DNA of 64,000 nt from Vreelandella massiliensis (GCF_900155385.1 NZ_LT699744.1:916012-980011), one strand, 5' to 3'. Shown: positions 29,510-37,953, counted from the stretch's first letter. The notes: generated from the letters alone by a model not told the origin. Made by a program: numbers and translations.

Positions 29510-29902
29510 TTATGGGGCAAACGTTACCACTCGATCGCAACGCTGCTGAAGGGTAATGAGCTGCCCTAGACCCGTCAGTTCAAACGGAGGCTCGACGTTA
29601 TACGTGACATACCCATGCCGGTTAGCTTCCGCCGCGTCAACCAGCCCACGCTGTAGTGCTGCGGCGATACAGACATCTAGCTTAACGCTGTGTTGGTGAT
29701 ACAGCGCCTGCCAAGCACTGCGTATGCATTCGCCGCCTTGAGGCGGCGTAATCAGCAAAGACGCATTGTGTACACCGTTGTGGTAGAAAAAAACGCTCTC
29801 AAGCGTATGACCTTGCCTGATCAGCGCATGCGCAAAACGCAGCGCGGAGTATGGCGCCTGGCTAACATAAGGTGCCCCCATGACCAGTAACGCATAGCGC
29901 AT
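29510..29902 (-). CDS. tusD: Sulfurtransferase complex subunit TusD
   Basis: TusD is the persulfide-carrying DsrE-like subunit. Starting at 29902 the product is 130 residues (E. coli: 128), with MRYALLVMGAPYVSQAPYSALRFAHALI at the N-terminus. The catalytic cysteine is in KLDVCIAAALQRG and corresponds to E. coli Cys78. An in-frame extension to 29965 was rejected because it would run through the terminator of the upstream Bax-inhibitor gene at 29929-29960. Confidence 0.93.
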   Translation of the reverse strand: MRYALLVMGAPYVSQAPYSALRFAHALIRQGHTLESVFFYHNGVHNASLLITPPQGGECIRSAWQALYHQHSVKLDVCIAAALQRGLVDAAEANRHGYVTYNVEPPFELTGLGQLITLQQRCDRVVTFAP

Positions 29903-29928
29903 ACCGCGTTCACTCCCTTCTTGAAAGC

Positions 29929-29960
29929 AAAAAACAGACCCCACCTCTCGATAGGGTCTG
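29929..29960 (-). terminator. Rho-independent terminator of the Bax-inhibitor-1 gene
   Basis: On the minus strand CAGACCC pairs with GGGTCTG (29935-29941 with 29954-29960 in plus coordinates) and is followed by six T residues. It separates the YccA-like gene from tusDCB. Confidence 0.85.
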
Positions 29961-29989
29961 CTCAAACCGCCGCTTCAGGCGTTAGCGTA

Positions 29990-30679
29990 TTAATCGCTGC
30001 TCATAATGCCCAGCAGCGAAAGCAAGCTCACAAAGAGATTATAGATAGATACATAGAGCGTGACGGTGGCCAAAATGTAGTTGGTTTCGCCAGCACGATG
30101 AACGATTTCGCTGGTTTGGTAGAGAATCGCAGCGGAGGCAAACAGCACAAAGCCAGCCGACACCATGAGCGAAAGCGCGGGAATGTTAAAAATTATCGCG
30201 GCCACCATCGCCAAAATCAGCACAATCGCGCCGGCAAAAAGGAAGTTCGCCAAAAAACCGAAATCCTTTTTAGTGATCAACGCCACCGCTGAAAGACCAA
30301 AAAACGTTATCCCGGTCATGGCCAGCGCCGTCATGATCAGCGAAGCCCCATTGGGTAGCGCGAGGTATGCCGAAAGAATCGGGCCGAGGGTGAACCCCAT
30401 AAAACCGGTGAAAGCAAACGTCGCAAGCAGGCCCGCAGCTGAATTCGCCGTTTTATGCACCAAAAACATCAGGCCATAAGCACCGATAAAGAACACAAAA
30501 ATGTTCATGCGCTCGATACCCAGCGCCATCGCCCCGCCAGCCGTCACTGCGGAGAAAAGCAGCGTCATTGCAAGCAAGGCATAGGTGTTACGCAACACCT
30601 TGTTCGCGCTAACGCTACTTGAATAGCCGGTTTGCTCAGCGGTTGCTGAACGTGAAACACGTGAGTCGTTGTAAGCCAT
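29990..30679 (-). CDS. Bax inhibitor-1/YccA family inner-membrane protein
   Basis: The 229-residue protein has seven hydrophobic segments starting at about residue 27 (NTYALLAMTLLFSAVTAGGAMAL), with the family motif FTGFMGFTLGPILSAYLAL and a C-terminal ATVTLYVSIYNLFVSLLSLLG. YccA-type proteins interact with the FtsH protease system and related BsYetJ is a pH-sensitive calcium leak channel. The gene sits upstream of tusDCB, as yccA does near tus genes in other gammaproteobacteria, but a terminator separates them here. Confidence 0.92.
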   Translation of the reverse strand: MAYNDSRVSRSATAEQTGYSSSVSANKVLRNTYALLAMTLLFSAVTAGGAMALGIERMNIFVFFIGAYGLMFLVHKTANSAAGLLATFAFTGFMGFTLGPILSAYLALPNGASLIMTALAMTGITFFGLSAVALITKKDFGFLANFLFAGAIVLILAMVAAIIFNIPALSLMVSAGFVLFASAAILYQTSEIVHRAGETNYILATVTLYVSIYNLFVSLLSLLGIMSSD

Positions 30680-30838
30680 GCGACTTGCTCCTTAAAAACG
30701 CGTTACTAACAACTGACAAGCATGCCGCGCCCAGGTTCCCAACGCAAGCCTAGCCATTCCACGCAAGCCAATTTGGCCTACGCTATCCTTGTAGCAGGAG
30801 ATAGCGTCATCCCTTTTCACCTATTGATAGGCCTTCCT

Positions 30839-31600
30839 ATGTTTCCCTTAAAAAAAGCGCTAGTCAGCACCTCGTTTCTTGTTGCCACCGCACCTGCTTT
30901 CGCCTTCACGCCCGAAGGAGACAACATACGCTACACAGCACAGGAGGAAGCCTTTGAAGGCTATTATGTTCCGGCACACGGTAACGCAAAAGGCAGCGTG
31001 ATCATCATTCACGACTGGGATGGATTGGATGATTACGAACGCCAAAGAGCGGATATGCTTGCCCAACAAGGCTATGACGCCTTTGCCATGGATCTCTTCG
31101 GCGCCGGTAACCGCCCCCAAGCGTTAGAAGACAAACAAGCCGCGACCAACCGGCTCTACCAAGACCGTGAACGCATGCGGCAGCTCACCCAGGCAGGTAT
31201 CGATGCGGCCAAAACCCAAGGCGCCGCCAGTAACAGCGTGCTTCTCGGCTACTGCTTTGGCGGTACCGTTACACTCGAAATGGCGCGCGCCAACGTTGAC
31301 AACGTGACCGGGTATGCGAGCTTTCATGGCGGGCTCGCTACCCCTGAAGGACAGCGGTACGAAGCGGATACCGCGCCTATTTTTATCGCGCATGGCGGTG
31401 CTGATAGCATTGTTAGCCTTGAAGACGTGACCACACTGGCCGTTGAATTCGAAGAGGTAGGCACTGAATATGAGATCGGCATCTATGCCAACGCGCCCCA
31501 TGCCTTCAGCGTGTTTGGCAGTGACCGCTACCATGAAACCGCCGACGAACGCTCTTGGGCAACATTCACTGCTTGGCTGAGTGATAATATAGCACCGTAA
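30839..31600 (+). CDS. Exported dienelactone-hydrolase-family alpha/beta hydrolase
   Basis: Using the ATG at 30839 (MFPLKKALVSTSFLVATAPAFAF) the 253-residue product begins with a clear cleavable signal peptide, so it should act in the periplasm. The catalytic triad of the family is visible: Cys in GYCFGGTV, Asp in GGADSIVS and His in APHAFSVF. Other landmarks are IIHDWDGLDDYERQRADMLAQQGYDAFAMDLFG. Dienelactone hydrolases open lactone rings, but most such periplasmic members have no known substrate. A longer frame begins at 30722 and is rejected because it lacks an export signal. The TauE/SafE gene starts 22 bases downstream, probably on the same transcript. Confidence 0.87.
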   Translation: MFPLKKALVSTSFLVATAPAFAFTPEGDNIRYTAQEEAFEGYYVPAHGNAKGSVIIIHDWDGLDDYERQRADMLAQQGYDAFAMDLFGAGNRPQALEDKQAATNRLYQDRERMRQLTQAGIDAAKTQGAASNSVLLGYCFGGTVTLEMARANVDNVTGYASFHGGLATPEGQRYEADTAPIFIAHGGADSIVSLEDVTTLAVEFEEVGTEYEIGIYANAPHAFSVFGSDRYHETADERSWATFTAWLSDNIAP

Positions 31601-31621
31601 TTTTTTCTGTTTGGCCACACG

Positions 31622-32386
31622 ATGACCGCACTGCTTGACTCCCTCTCCCCACTGCCCGGCGGCATTAATGCCTTACTGATCATTATCTCCGCGCTAACGT
31701 CGGCCATTACCGCTGCCGTTGGCGTCGGCGGTGGACTTTTGATGATCATGGCGATGGCCCAGGTAATGCCAGCCGCCGCCCTTATTCCCGTTCATGGCAT
31801 GGTGCAACTGGGCTCCAATGTAGGCCGAACGGCGTTAACGTGGCGATATATTGATCGCCGAACGATCGCGGCTTTTCTTCCCGGTATTGTAATTGGGGCG
31901 ATCGCCGCCACTTGGCTACTCATTCGCCTGCCCGCCGGTATACTCGAGCTTTGCATAGCAGCTTTTGTGCTCTACTCCTGCTGGGGGCCCCCGCTCCCCA
32001 AACACGCACTGGGTTTTACCGGTACGGTCGTAGCGGGCGCCACCACAACGTTTTTGTCCAGTCTTATTGGAGCTAGCGGGCCTATGGTGTCTGCTTTTAT
32101 CAAGCAGAGCCAAGCGTACCGCTTAAACAAGGTCGCGACCTTTTCTGCCTGCATGTCACTTCAACACCTCACCAAAGTGTTTGTCTTTGGCTTAGCAGGG
32201 TTTCTCTTTCATGATTGGTTGGGCTTGCTTTTTGCTATGATCGCGTGCGGGTTTGTTGGCACATGGATCGGCGTTCGCCTGCTCCACCACCTGTCTGAGC
32301 TTCGTTTCGATGCCTTGTTCAAAGGCGTATTGACGCTTTTAGCGCTGCGCCTTCTTTGGATGGGCATTCAGCGACTAGCCGGCTAG
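31622..32386 (+). CDS. Sulfite exporter TauE/SafE family membrane protein
   Basis: The 254-residue integral membrane protein has about eight hydrophobic segments. Family features are AITAAVGVGGGLLMIMAMAQVMP near the N-terminus and the repeat-related TTTFLSSLIGASGPMVSAFI. These proteins export sulfite, sulfoacetate or related organosulfur anions. It follows the periplasmic hydrolase by 21 bases. The substrate is not determined by the sequence. The sulfur-metabolism genes elsewhere in the window make sulfite export sensible, but this is circumstantial. Confidence 0.88.
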   Translation: MTALLDSLSPLPGGINALLIIISALTSAITAAVGVGGGLLMIMAMAQVMPAAALIPVHGMVQLGSNVGRTALTWRYIDRRTIAAFLPGIVIGAIAATWLLIRLPAGILELCIAAFVLYSCWGPPLPKHALGFTGTVVAGATTTFLSSLIGASGPMVSAFIKQSQAYRLNKVATFSACMSLQHLTKVFVFGLAGFLFHDWLGLLFAMIACGFVGTWIGVRLLHHLSELRFDALFKGVLTLLALRLLWMGIQRLAG

Positions 32387-32419
32387 CGCTACGGCTTAGC
32401 GACTTTTCAGTAGAGCGCG

Positions 32420-32447
32420 TTGACTTCTAAGGAAAAGCTGGTAGTAT
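32420..32447 (+). promoter_or_regulatory. Sigma70-like promoter of tRNA-Ser
   Basis: A -35 element TTGACT (32420-32425) and a -10-like TAGTAT (32442-32447) are separated by 16 bases, and the tRNA begins 14 bases further on. The spacing and position suit a strong stable-RNA promoter. Confidence 0.65.
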
Positions 32448-32460
32448 ACGCAGCCAAGTC

Positions 32461-32551
32461 GGAGGGATGGCAGAGCGGTTGAATGCACCGGTCTTGAAAA
32501 CCGGCAAGGGTTAATAGCCCTTCCAGGGTTCGAATCCCTGTCCCTCCGCCA
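32461..32551 (+). tRNA. tRNA-Ser(TGA)
   Basis: The 91-base cloverleaf has a 7-bp acceptor stem (GGAGGGA with TCCCTCC), discriminator G and encoded CCA (32549-32551). The anticodon stem CCGGT/ACCGG encloses loop CTTGAAA, so the anticodon TGA is at 32495-32497. A long variable arm and the T-loop GGTTCGAATCC are present, as expected for a class II serine tRNA decoding UCN codons, mainly UCA. Confidence 0.97.
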
Positions 32552-32557
32552 AGATTT

Positions 32558-32595
32558 AAAGGGGAATCAGTTATTTAGCTGATTCCCCTTTTTCG
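32558..32595 (+). terminator. Rho-independent terminator of tRNA-Ser
   Basis: A 13-bp stem pairs AAAGGGGAATCAG (32558-32570) with CTGATTCCCCTTT (32579-32591), followed by further T residues. It starts six bases after the CCA end. It could work weakly in the opposite direction for the antiporter gene. Confidence 0.92.
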
Positions 32596-32610
32596 TTTTT
32601 ATTAACAGCA

Positions 32611-32642
32611 CTCAAGCCCCAGCAACACCTGGGGTTGTTGAG
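32611..32642. other. Hairpin downstream of the antiporter gene
   Basis: CTCAA (32611-32615) with TTGAG (32638-32642), and CCCCAG (32617-32622) with CTGGGG (32629-32634), form a two-part stem 19 bp beyond the antiporter stop. It lacks a T-tract on the minus strand, so it is at most an incomplete terminator or a 3'-end stabiliser. Confidence 0.45.
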
Positions 32643-32660
32643 TATTTGCGGGTTTCGTAA

Positions 32661-34367
32661 TTAATAAAGCCGTAGGCCTACCCGGGTGATTTTACCCCCT
32701 TCCATGTCGCTTACGACCCAATGAATGCCGTGCCAATCGATGTCATCGCCCACTACTGGGTGCCCACCCACACGCAAGGCAATGAACTCCTCTAGCGTCA
32801 TGTCCTGCTCGCCTTGGCTTAAGGTTAAGCCATAGGCTTGGGCAATATCCTGCATTCGCGCACTGCCGTCTAACGTAAACGTGCCAAAAAAAGCGCGCTC
32901 TTGCTTTAACCTGGCGTCTCCGTTGAACAAACGATTAAGCGCCGGGAGGTCTTCGGTACGTCCGATCACACAGATAACGTCGCCTAATCTAAGCCGTGTA
33001 CTCCCTTTGGGGTGCAACATGACATGATTACGAAAAAGAGCAGAGATTAGCGCCCCTGAAGGGAAGCGTAAAAGCCGGATGGGAACATCCTCCAGGTCTT
33101 GGTTCTCCACTTCATAAACGAACATCTCAAAATCATTTTCAGGCATTATGCCAAGCGGGCCACGGCGATTGGGGGTCGTGCCGGTTGGCACTTCCACTCG
33201 CATCCAGTGTGCCATCCACGCCAGCGATCCGCCCTGTATCAACAGCGACATGAGCACCACCGCAAAAGCGATATTAAAATAGAGCGAAGCGTTCTCTACT
33301 CCCCCAATCACAGGAAAAATCGCTAGTACGATCGGCACTGCCCCACGCAGCCCCACCCAGGCGATGAAGAAGGTTTCTCGCCAGCGGAACTTGAAAAATG
33401 GCTTAATGGTGATCAACACCGCAAGGGGGCGGGCCAGGAAAATGAGCGCCAGCGCAACGACTGAGGCCGGCAGTGCTACCTCCCAGAGCTCGCTGGGGGT
33501 TACCAAAAGCCCGAGCACCAGGAACAAGCCAATTTGGCTCAGCCAGGCCAAACCATCGTGTACCGGTAAGATAAAGTTCAAATGTCGACCCGGCTGATTA
33601 CCAATCATTAGGCCAGCCAAGTAAATGGCTAAAAAGCCACTTCCCCCCAGGACGCTTGTCAGGCCAAAAACACTGAACCCCAAGGCCAGCGCCAGCATCG
33701 AATAGAGCCCTGGAGCCAAATCCAGCCAGCGCAGCAGTTTGGCGCTTGCCCAACCGCCGCCAACCCCTATTACAAGCCCCACCCCAAACTGGGAAACGAA
33801 AAAGAGCAGCGTTTCTTGCCAACCACCGAGCTCACCCACGAGTAGCTCGACAAGCATTAGAGTGAGAAAAATCGCCATCGGGTCGTTGGTACCCGACTCA
33901 ATTTCAAGCGTCGCGCCCACGCGCTCATTTAAGTTCACGCCACGGCCGCTTAGCATGGAGAAAACCGCCGCCGCGTCGGTAGAACCGACAATGGCCCCCA
34001 CCAAAAGCCCCTGCACCAGCGTCAGGTTGAACATCCAGGTCGCGATCATCCCGACAATCGCACTGGTGAGAAACACCCCTAACGTGGCCAGTGAGAGCGC
34101 TGGCTTAAACCCGACGCGGAACGTTTTTAGCCGCGTGCGCAAGCCACCATCCAAAAGAATCATCGCCAGCGCGAGATGGCCGATGACAAAAGCCATCGAG
34201 TAATCATCAAACACGATGCCGAGAATGCCCTCTTCCCCGGCGAGCATCCCCAAGCCCAAAAAGATCAGCAGCAGCGGCACGCCCATGAGCGACGATAAAC
34301 GGCTGGCTAAAATGCTCAGCGCCATTAACGAACCGCCGAGCAGAAAGAAGGTATACAGTGCGTCCAT
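32661..34367 (-). CDS. nhaP2: Potassium/proton antiporter, NhaP2/CvrA type
   Basis: The 568-residue CPA1-family antiporter has 12-13 membrane segments in its first 390 residues. Hallmarks are LLDGGLRTRL and the ion-site region STDAAAVFSMLSGRGV followed by ESGTNDPMAIFLTL. A cytoplasmic RCK-C (TrkA-C) domain follows at about 400-480, and a CorC/HlyC-like transporter-associated domain occupies the last 80 residues. This order is that of NhaP2 (CvrA), which exports potassium, and in some species sodium, in exchange for protons and aids survival in low osmolarity and acid. In a halophile it would help dump potassium on hypo-osmotic shock. It stands alone; no partner subunits are adjacent. Confidence 0.9.
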   Translation of the reverse strand: MDALYTFFLLGGSLMALSILASRLSSLMGVPLLLIFLGLGMLAGEEGILGIVFDDYSMAFVIGHLALAMILLDGGLRTRLKTFRVGFKPALSLATLGVFLTSAIVGMIATWMFNLTLVQGLLVGAIVGSTDAAAVFSMLSGRGVNLNERVGATLEIESGTNDPMAIFLTLMLVELLVGELGGWQETLLFFVSQFGVGLVIGVGGGWASAKLLRWLDLAPGLYSMLALALGFSVFGLTSVLGGSGFLAIYLAGLMIGNQPGRHLNFILPVHDGLAWLSQIGLFLVLGLLVTPSELWEVALPASVVALALIFLARPLAVLITIKPFFKFRWRETFFIAWVGLRGAVPIVLAIFPVIGGVENASLYFNIAFAVVLMSLLIQGGSLAWMAHWMRVEVPTGTTPNRRGPLGIMPENDFEMFVYEVENQDLEDVPIRLLRFPSGALISALFRNHVMLHPKGSTRLRLGDVICVIGRTEDLPALNRLFNGDARLKQERAFFGTFTLDGSARMQDIAQAYGLTLSQGEQDMTLEEFIALRVGGHPVVGDDIDWHGIHWVVSDMEGGKITRVGLRLY

Positions 34368-34517
34368 GATTCCCCATCTCAGCTCAATACCCCTGCATTA
34401 TTACACGCGAGGGCCGAATTTACTGAAGCGATACTGAAATGCCGCGTTGAGGGGGAGACTAGCCAGTCTGTTTGCGATGCGGATAAACTCAACGCGATAA
34501 TTCTTGGAGTACTCATT

Positions 34518-35645
34518 ATGCTACGATGCTGTTTGCGCACCGTACCCACTTTTATTGTGCTGTTTTTTATTGCTCTGCTGTCTATCGCGCTGACCACCGT
34601 GGTCAGCGCGGAAGAGCCAGACACACCCTCGCTGGAATCGGATGTCCAACTTCCGGAGGGGCTCTGGCAGGTGGAAAAAGGGGAGGATGACGCCCCCACA
34701 ATGGCAATCGCCCCCCCTGAGCCGCTCGCGGCCCCACCACTTGAAACCGTCACCTTGATGTTAGACTGGTTTTTGAGCCCACAACACGCCCCCATTTTGC
34801 TGGCCAAAGCGCGAGGCCTTTTTCAGCAGCAAGGGCTGGAAGTGCAGTGGCAGGCGCCCGGCGATCCTTCGCTACCCACTAAGCTTCTCGCTGCTGGCGA
34901 AATCGACCTCGCCCTAGGACGCCAGAGCCTTCTGCACTTGAGCGCCCATCAGGGTGCGGCGCTGACTCGCATCGCCACGCTAATTGAAACGCCCTTAAAT
35001 GCCATCATCACCACCGAGAAACACTTGGATAACGGCAACTCTCGCGATAACGTGGCGGCCATTGAAACGCTACATTTCGGCTTTACTACCCGCGAAGGCG
35101 AGCAATTGATTATTCCTGAACTCGTGCCTAGTAGCCTTCCTCAAACCGACGACCCCCTTACGCCCGAAAGCCTGCATTTCGACGCCGCGCGTGCGCTCAG
35201 CTCGCAGCAAGTTCAGGCGGTCGCTGATGGCTTCTATCTCACTCTCCCCGCACAGCTTGCCACTGAAGGTATCGAAGCCAAGGTCATTCCTTTTTCAGCG
35301 CTCTCCATACCTCGCCATGATGGCCTGATCGTAATGGCCAACAGTCACTCGATCACCAAGCGCGCCGACACCTGGAGAGGCTTTGTCATCGCGCTTGAAG
35401 AAGCCGCGCACTGGATGATCGACAACCCAAGTCTTGCCTGGGAGACATTAATCGAGGCCTACCCGGTGCTTGATAACAGCATTAATGCCAATGCCTGGGA
35501 GGATTTGCTGCGACGCACGGCATTAACGCCTGCCGCCGTGGATACCCGCCGTTACCGCGCCTTTGAGGAGTATCTTCATCAGCGGGGTATCAGCGATGCT
35601 CCATTGGAGGTTGAACAATTAGCCATCGACCCGCATAAACGCTGA
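34518..35645 (+). CDS. NMT1/THI5-like substrate-binding protein, orphan
   Basis: The 375-residue protein has a hydrophobic N-terminal segment (about residues 9-30) that may be a signal or an anchor, and a Pro/Glu-rich linker to about residue 72. An NMT1/THI5-type periplasmic-binding domain then starts VTLMLDWFLSPQHAPILLAKARGLFQQQGLEVQW, with GDPSLPTKLLAAGEIDLALGRQSLL. Close relatives (ThiY) bind formylaminopyrimidine or hydroxymethylpyrimidine precursors of thiamine. No permease or ATPase gene is adjacent, so it must use a distant transporter or act alone. GGAG is eight bases before the ATG. A 12-bp-arm palindrome lies in its first codons. The exonuclease gene follows after one base. Confidence 0.82.
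   Translation: MLRCCLRTVPTFIVLFFIALLSIALTTVVSAEEPDTPSLESDVQLPEGLWQVEKGEDDAPTMAIAPPEPLAAPPLETVTLMLDWFLSPQHAPILLAKARGLFQQQGLEVQWQAPGDPSLPTKLLAAGEIDLALGRQSLLHLSAHQGAALTRIATLIETPLNAIITTEKHLDNGNSRDNVAAIETLHFGFTTREGEQLIIPELVPSSLPQTDDPLTPESLHFDAARALSSQQVQAVADGFYLTLPAQLATEGIEAKVIPFSALSIPRHDGLIVMANSHSITKRADTWRGFVIALEEAAHWMIDNPSLAWETLIEAYPVLDNSINANAWEDLLRRTALTPAAVDTRRYRAFEEYLHQRGISDAPLEVEQLAIDPHKR
34586..34610. repeat. Perfect palindrome inside the binding-protein leader
   Basis: Arms CGCTGACCAC plus flanking bases (34586-34597) and their exact reverse complement (34599-34610) are separated by one base, a 12-bp stem inside the region encoding the signal segment (ALTTVVSA). RNA from this segment would fold strongly just after the start of translation. 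Confidence 0.75.
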
Positions 35646-35646
35646 C

Positions 35647-37041
35647 ATGACCTCTTCTACCCTGATTTTTGTCGACGTCGAAACCACCGGCACACGGGCC
35701 ACGCGCGATCGCATCACCGAAATCGCAGCGCTCAAAGTGGTTGAGGGCGATATCGTTGACCGCTGGACAAGCCTTATTTATCCCGAGGAGCGAGTTCCCT
35801 TCAATATCACCCAGTTGACGGGCATCAGTGACGCCATGCTCAGCGATGCTCCGCGTTTTGTCGATATCGCGTCTTCGCTTTATGAGTGGCTCGGTAACGC
35901 CCCGCTGGTCGCTCACAATGCGCGCTTTGACTTTGGTTTTCTACGCAATGAGTTCAAACGTGCCGGGCTGGATTACCGCTCTCCGCTTTTATGCACACTA
36001 CGCTTATCACGTCGCATTGCGCCCCAAGAGCGTAAGCATAACCTGCCAGCACTACTGGCCCGTCATGGTATTTCGGCGATACGTCACCACCGCGCGGGGG
36101 ATGACGTTGAAGCTTTGTGGTCGCTATGGCAAACCTGGCAAGCGCAGCACTCGCTTGAGGAGTGGGAACAGCTACTCGCCACCGAGAAGCGCCACCGCAG
36201 TCTTCCCGCCCACCTCGACTTGGAACGACTAGAGCAGCTACCCAAAACACCCGGGGTATATCTTTTTTACGGCCATAACGACCTCCCCCTTTACGTAGGA
36301 AAAAGCATCAACCTGCGTAGCCGTGTGCTCGGCCATTTTCAGCGCGACCACCAAGACGATAAAGAGATGCGCCTCGCGCAGCAGGTGCAGCGCGTGGAGT
36401 GGGAAGAAACCGCGGGGGACCTTGGTGCACAACTGCGCGAAGCGCAGCTGGTAAAAACCTTGATGCCGATTATGAACCGCCGATTGCGCAAACAGCGCCG
36501 GCTCACCGCTTGGCACTGGCCGGAAGGAGCCACACAGCCCACCTTGCTCGACGCCAACGCCATTGAGCTTGTAAAGGTCAACCTATACGGGCTTTTCCGT
36601 TCCGCCCGCGATGCCAAAAGCGCACTAAGACAGATCGCCGAAGAAGAGCGACTATGCCCCCTGGTTTTGGGCCTGGAAAAGGGCCAAGGTCGGTGCTTCG
36701 CTTACCAGATCGGCAAGTGCCGCGGGGCATGTTGCGGCCAAGAGACACTGGCAGAGCACACTCGGCGCGCCCAAAACGCACTCGCGCAGCTACAGGTTAG
36801 CGCCTGGCCTTGGCCGGGGCGCATTGCCATTAAAGAGCGCCACCCACACAGCCAACAGGTCGCGTATCACGTCGTCAATCAGTGGCGCTACTTAGGCACG
36901 GCAGAGAGTGAAACTGCCGCCGACGAATTGACCACAAGCAGCGCTGCCTTTGACTTAGATGCCTATCGCATTCTGACCCGCTTCTTGCGCGACCCAGCTT
37001 CACACGCCTTAGAGGTAGTGACGCTGTCGGATCCCGCCTAA
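35647..37041 (+). CDS. DnaQ-like exonuclease fused to a UvrC/Cho-like GIY-YIG nuclease
   Basis: The 464-residue protein joins two nuclease modules. Residues 5-175 form a DEDDh 3'-5' exonuclease like Pol III epsilon (FVDVETTGT, VAHNARFDFGFL, HHRAGDDVEAL). Residues about 195-290 form a GIY-YIG domain (PGVYLFYGHNDLPLYVGKSINLRSRVLGHF) as in UvrC N-terminal halves and Cho. The C-terminal part carries the UvrC-like cysteine cluster GRCFAYQIGKCRGACCG. The combination suggests DNA-damage processing related to nucleotide excision repair: incision by one domain and trimming by the other (inference). Its start lies one base beyond the preceding stop, so co-translation with the binding-protein gene is likely though functionally puzzling. 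Confidence 0.92.
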   Translation: MTSSTLIFVDVETTGTRATRDRITEIAALKVVEGDIVDRWTSLIYPEERVPFNITQLTGISDAMLSDAPRFVDIASSLYEWLGNAPLVAHNARFDFGFLRNEFKRAGLDYRSPLLCTLRLSRRIAPQERKHNLPALLARHGISAIRHHRAGDDVEALWSLWQTWQAQHSLEEWEQLLATEKRHRSLPAHLDLERLEQLPKTPGVYLFYGHNDLPLYVGKSINLRSRVLGHFQRDHQDDKEMRLAQQVQRVEWEETAGDLGAQLREAQLVKTLMPIMNRRLRKQRRLTAWHWPEGATQPTLLDANAIELVKVNLYGLFRSARDAKSALRQIAEEERLCPLVLGLEKGQGRCFAYQIGKCRGACCGQETLAEHTRRAQNALAQLQVSAWPWPGRIAIKERHPHSQQVAYHVVNQWRYLGTAESETAADELTTSSAAFDLDAYRILTRFLRDPASHALEVVTLSDPA

Positions 37042-37055
37042 TGGATCACTAACGC

Positions 37056-37886
37056 CTATTTAGACTGCGACGCCAGAAATGCTTCCACTGCTTTTTGAAA
37101 TGCTGCGGGTTGGTCGGCATGCAGCCAGTGTCCAGCGTTTTTCAACGTCACTACCCGCGCTTGGGGCAGCACTGCGCGAAGGGTGGGCAGCATGTCATCG
37201 CTGACATAGTGGGAATCTTCCCCTCTCAATACCAGCGTTGGCCCCTCATAGGGATTTTCACCTGCCGCCGGCTCGCCGATCACATCGTCATACCCTGCCA
37301 TGATGGCATCCAGCCCGATACGTAGCGCCAGCACGCTCCCCTTTTCACTTTCACGCCGCTCCAGGTTGGTGGCCAAAAAAAGCCGCGTGGGGCGGTGGTC
37401 GACGTGCTTTGCCAGCAATTCATCCGCCTCACGTCGATTTTGCGGATGGCCGCGTTCCACTTCGCGCAGTGCGGCAAACACATCATCGTGCCCATGCCGA
37501 TAGGCAACGGGAGCGATATCGGCTACCAGGAGCGAAGCGACGCGCTCGGGTGCTAAACGCGCCAGGCTAATCGCCACTTTCCCCCCCATGGAATGGCCCA
37601 GGATATGGGCTCGCTCCACTCCGAGACGATCCAAGAGCGCGAGCACATCGTCGCTCAAGGTTACGTAGGCCATTCCCTTTGCGTGGGGTGAGCGGCCATG
37701 ATTACGCAAATCCACAGCGATCACACGGCGTTGTGATTGCCATACTTTCAGGTGCGAGCGCCAGTTATCCGCACTGCCCAACAAGCCGTGGATCACTACT
37801 AAGGGCAAAGCGTCACTCGCCGCTGAGTCCCTCTCGGCAGGTCCGGCATCCAGATAGTGCAGTTCAACGGGGGAAGCGTTAGACAT
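37056..37886 (-). CDS. Alpha/beta-fold esterase, YbfF-like
   Basis: The 276-residue serine hydrolase begins SNASPVELHYLDAG and contains the oxyanion-hole motif VIHGLLGSADNWRSH. The nucleophile serine is in GHSMGGKVA, the acid probably in LRGEDSHYV, and the histidine in NAGHWLHADQP. The sequence resembles E. coli YbfF, an acyl-CoA/short-chain esterase of uncertain role. The ATG at 37886 is preceded by CAGGAG; a start 14 codons upstream was rejected. It lies 68 bp downstream of the queuosine transporter gene on the same strand and converges with the exonuclease fusion gene. Confidence 0.9.
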   Translation of the reverse strand: MSNASPVELHYLDAGPAERDSAASDALPLVVIHGLLGSADNWRSHLKVWQSQRRVIAVDLRNHGRSPHAKGMAYVTLSDDVLALLDRLGVERAHILGHSMGGKVAISLARLAPERVASLLVADIAPVAYRHGHDDVFAALREVERGHPQNRREADELLAKHVDHRPTRLFLATNLERRESEKGSVLALRIGLDAIMAGYDDVIGEPAAGENPYEGPTLVLRGEDSHYVSDDMLPTLRAVLPQARVVTLKNAGHWLHADQPAAFQKAVEAFLASQSK

Positions 37887-37953
37887 AAAAACTCCTGGCA
37901 TCTTCGCTTTTAGACTCATGTTGGCCAAGGCTTATTGCTTGGCCATGACCTGA

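Noticed and set aside
29903..29965. Longer N-terminus for TusD
   Set aside because: The extension runs through the terminator of the upstream gene, and the shorter start gives the normal family length beginning MRYALLVMG.
30722..30838. Upstream start of the dienelactone-hydrolase-like gene
   Set aside because: It would bury a clear signal peptide 39 residues inside the protein.
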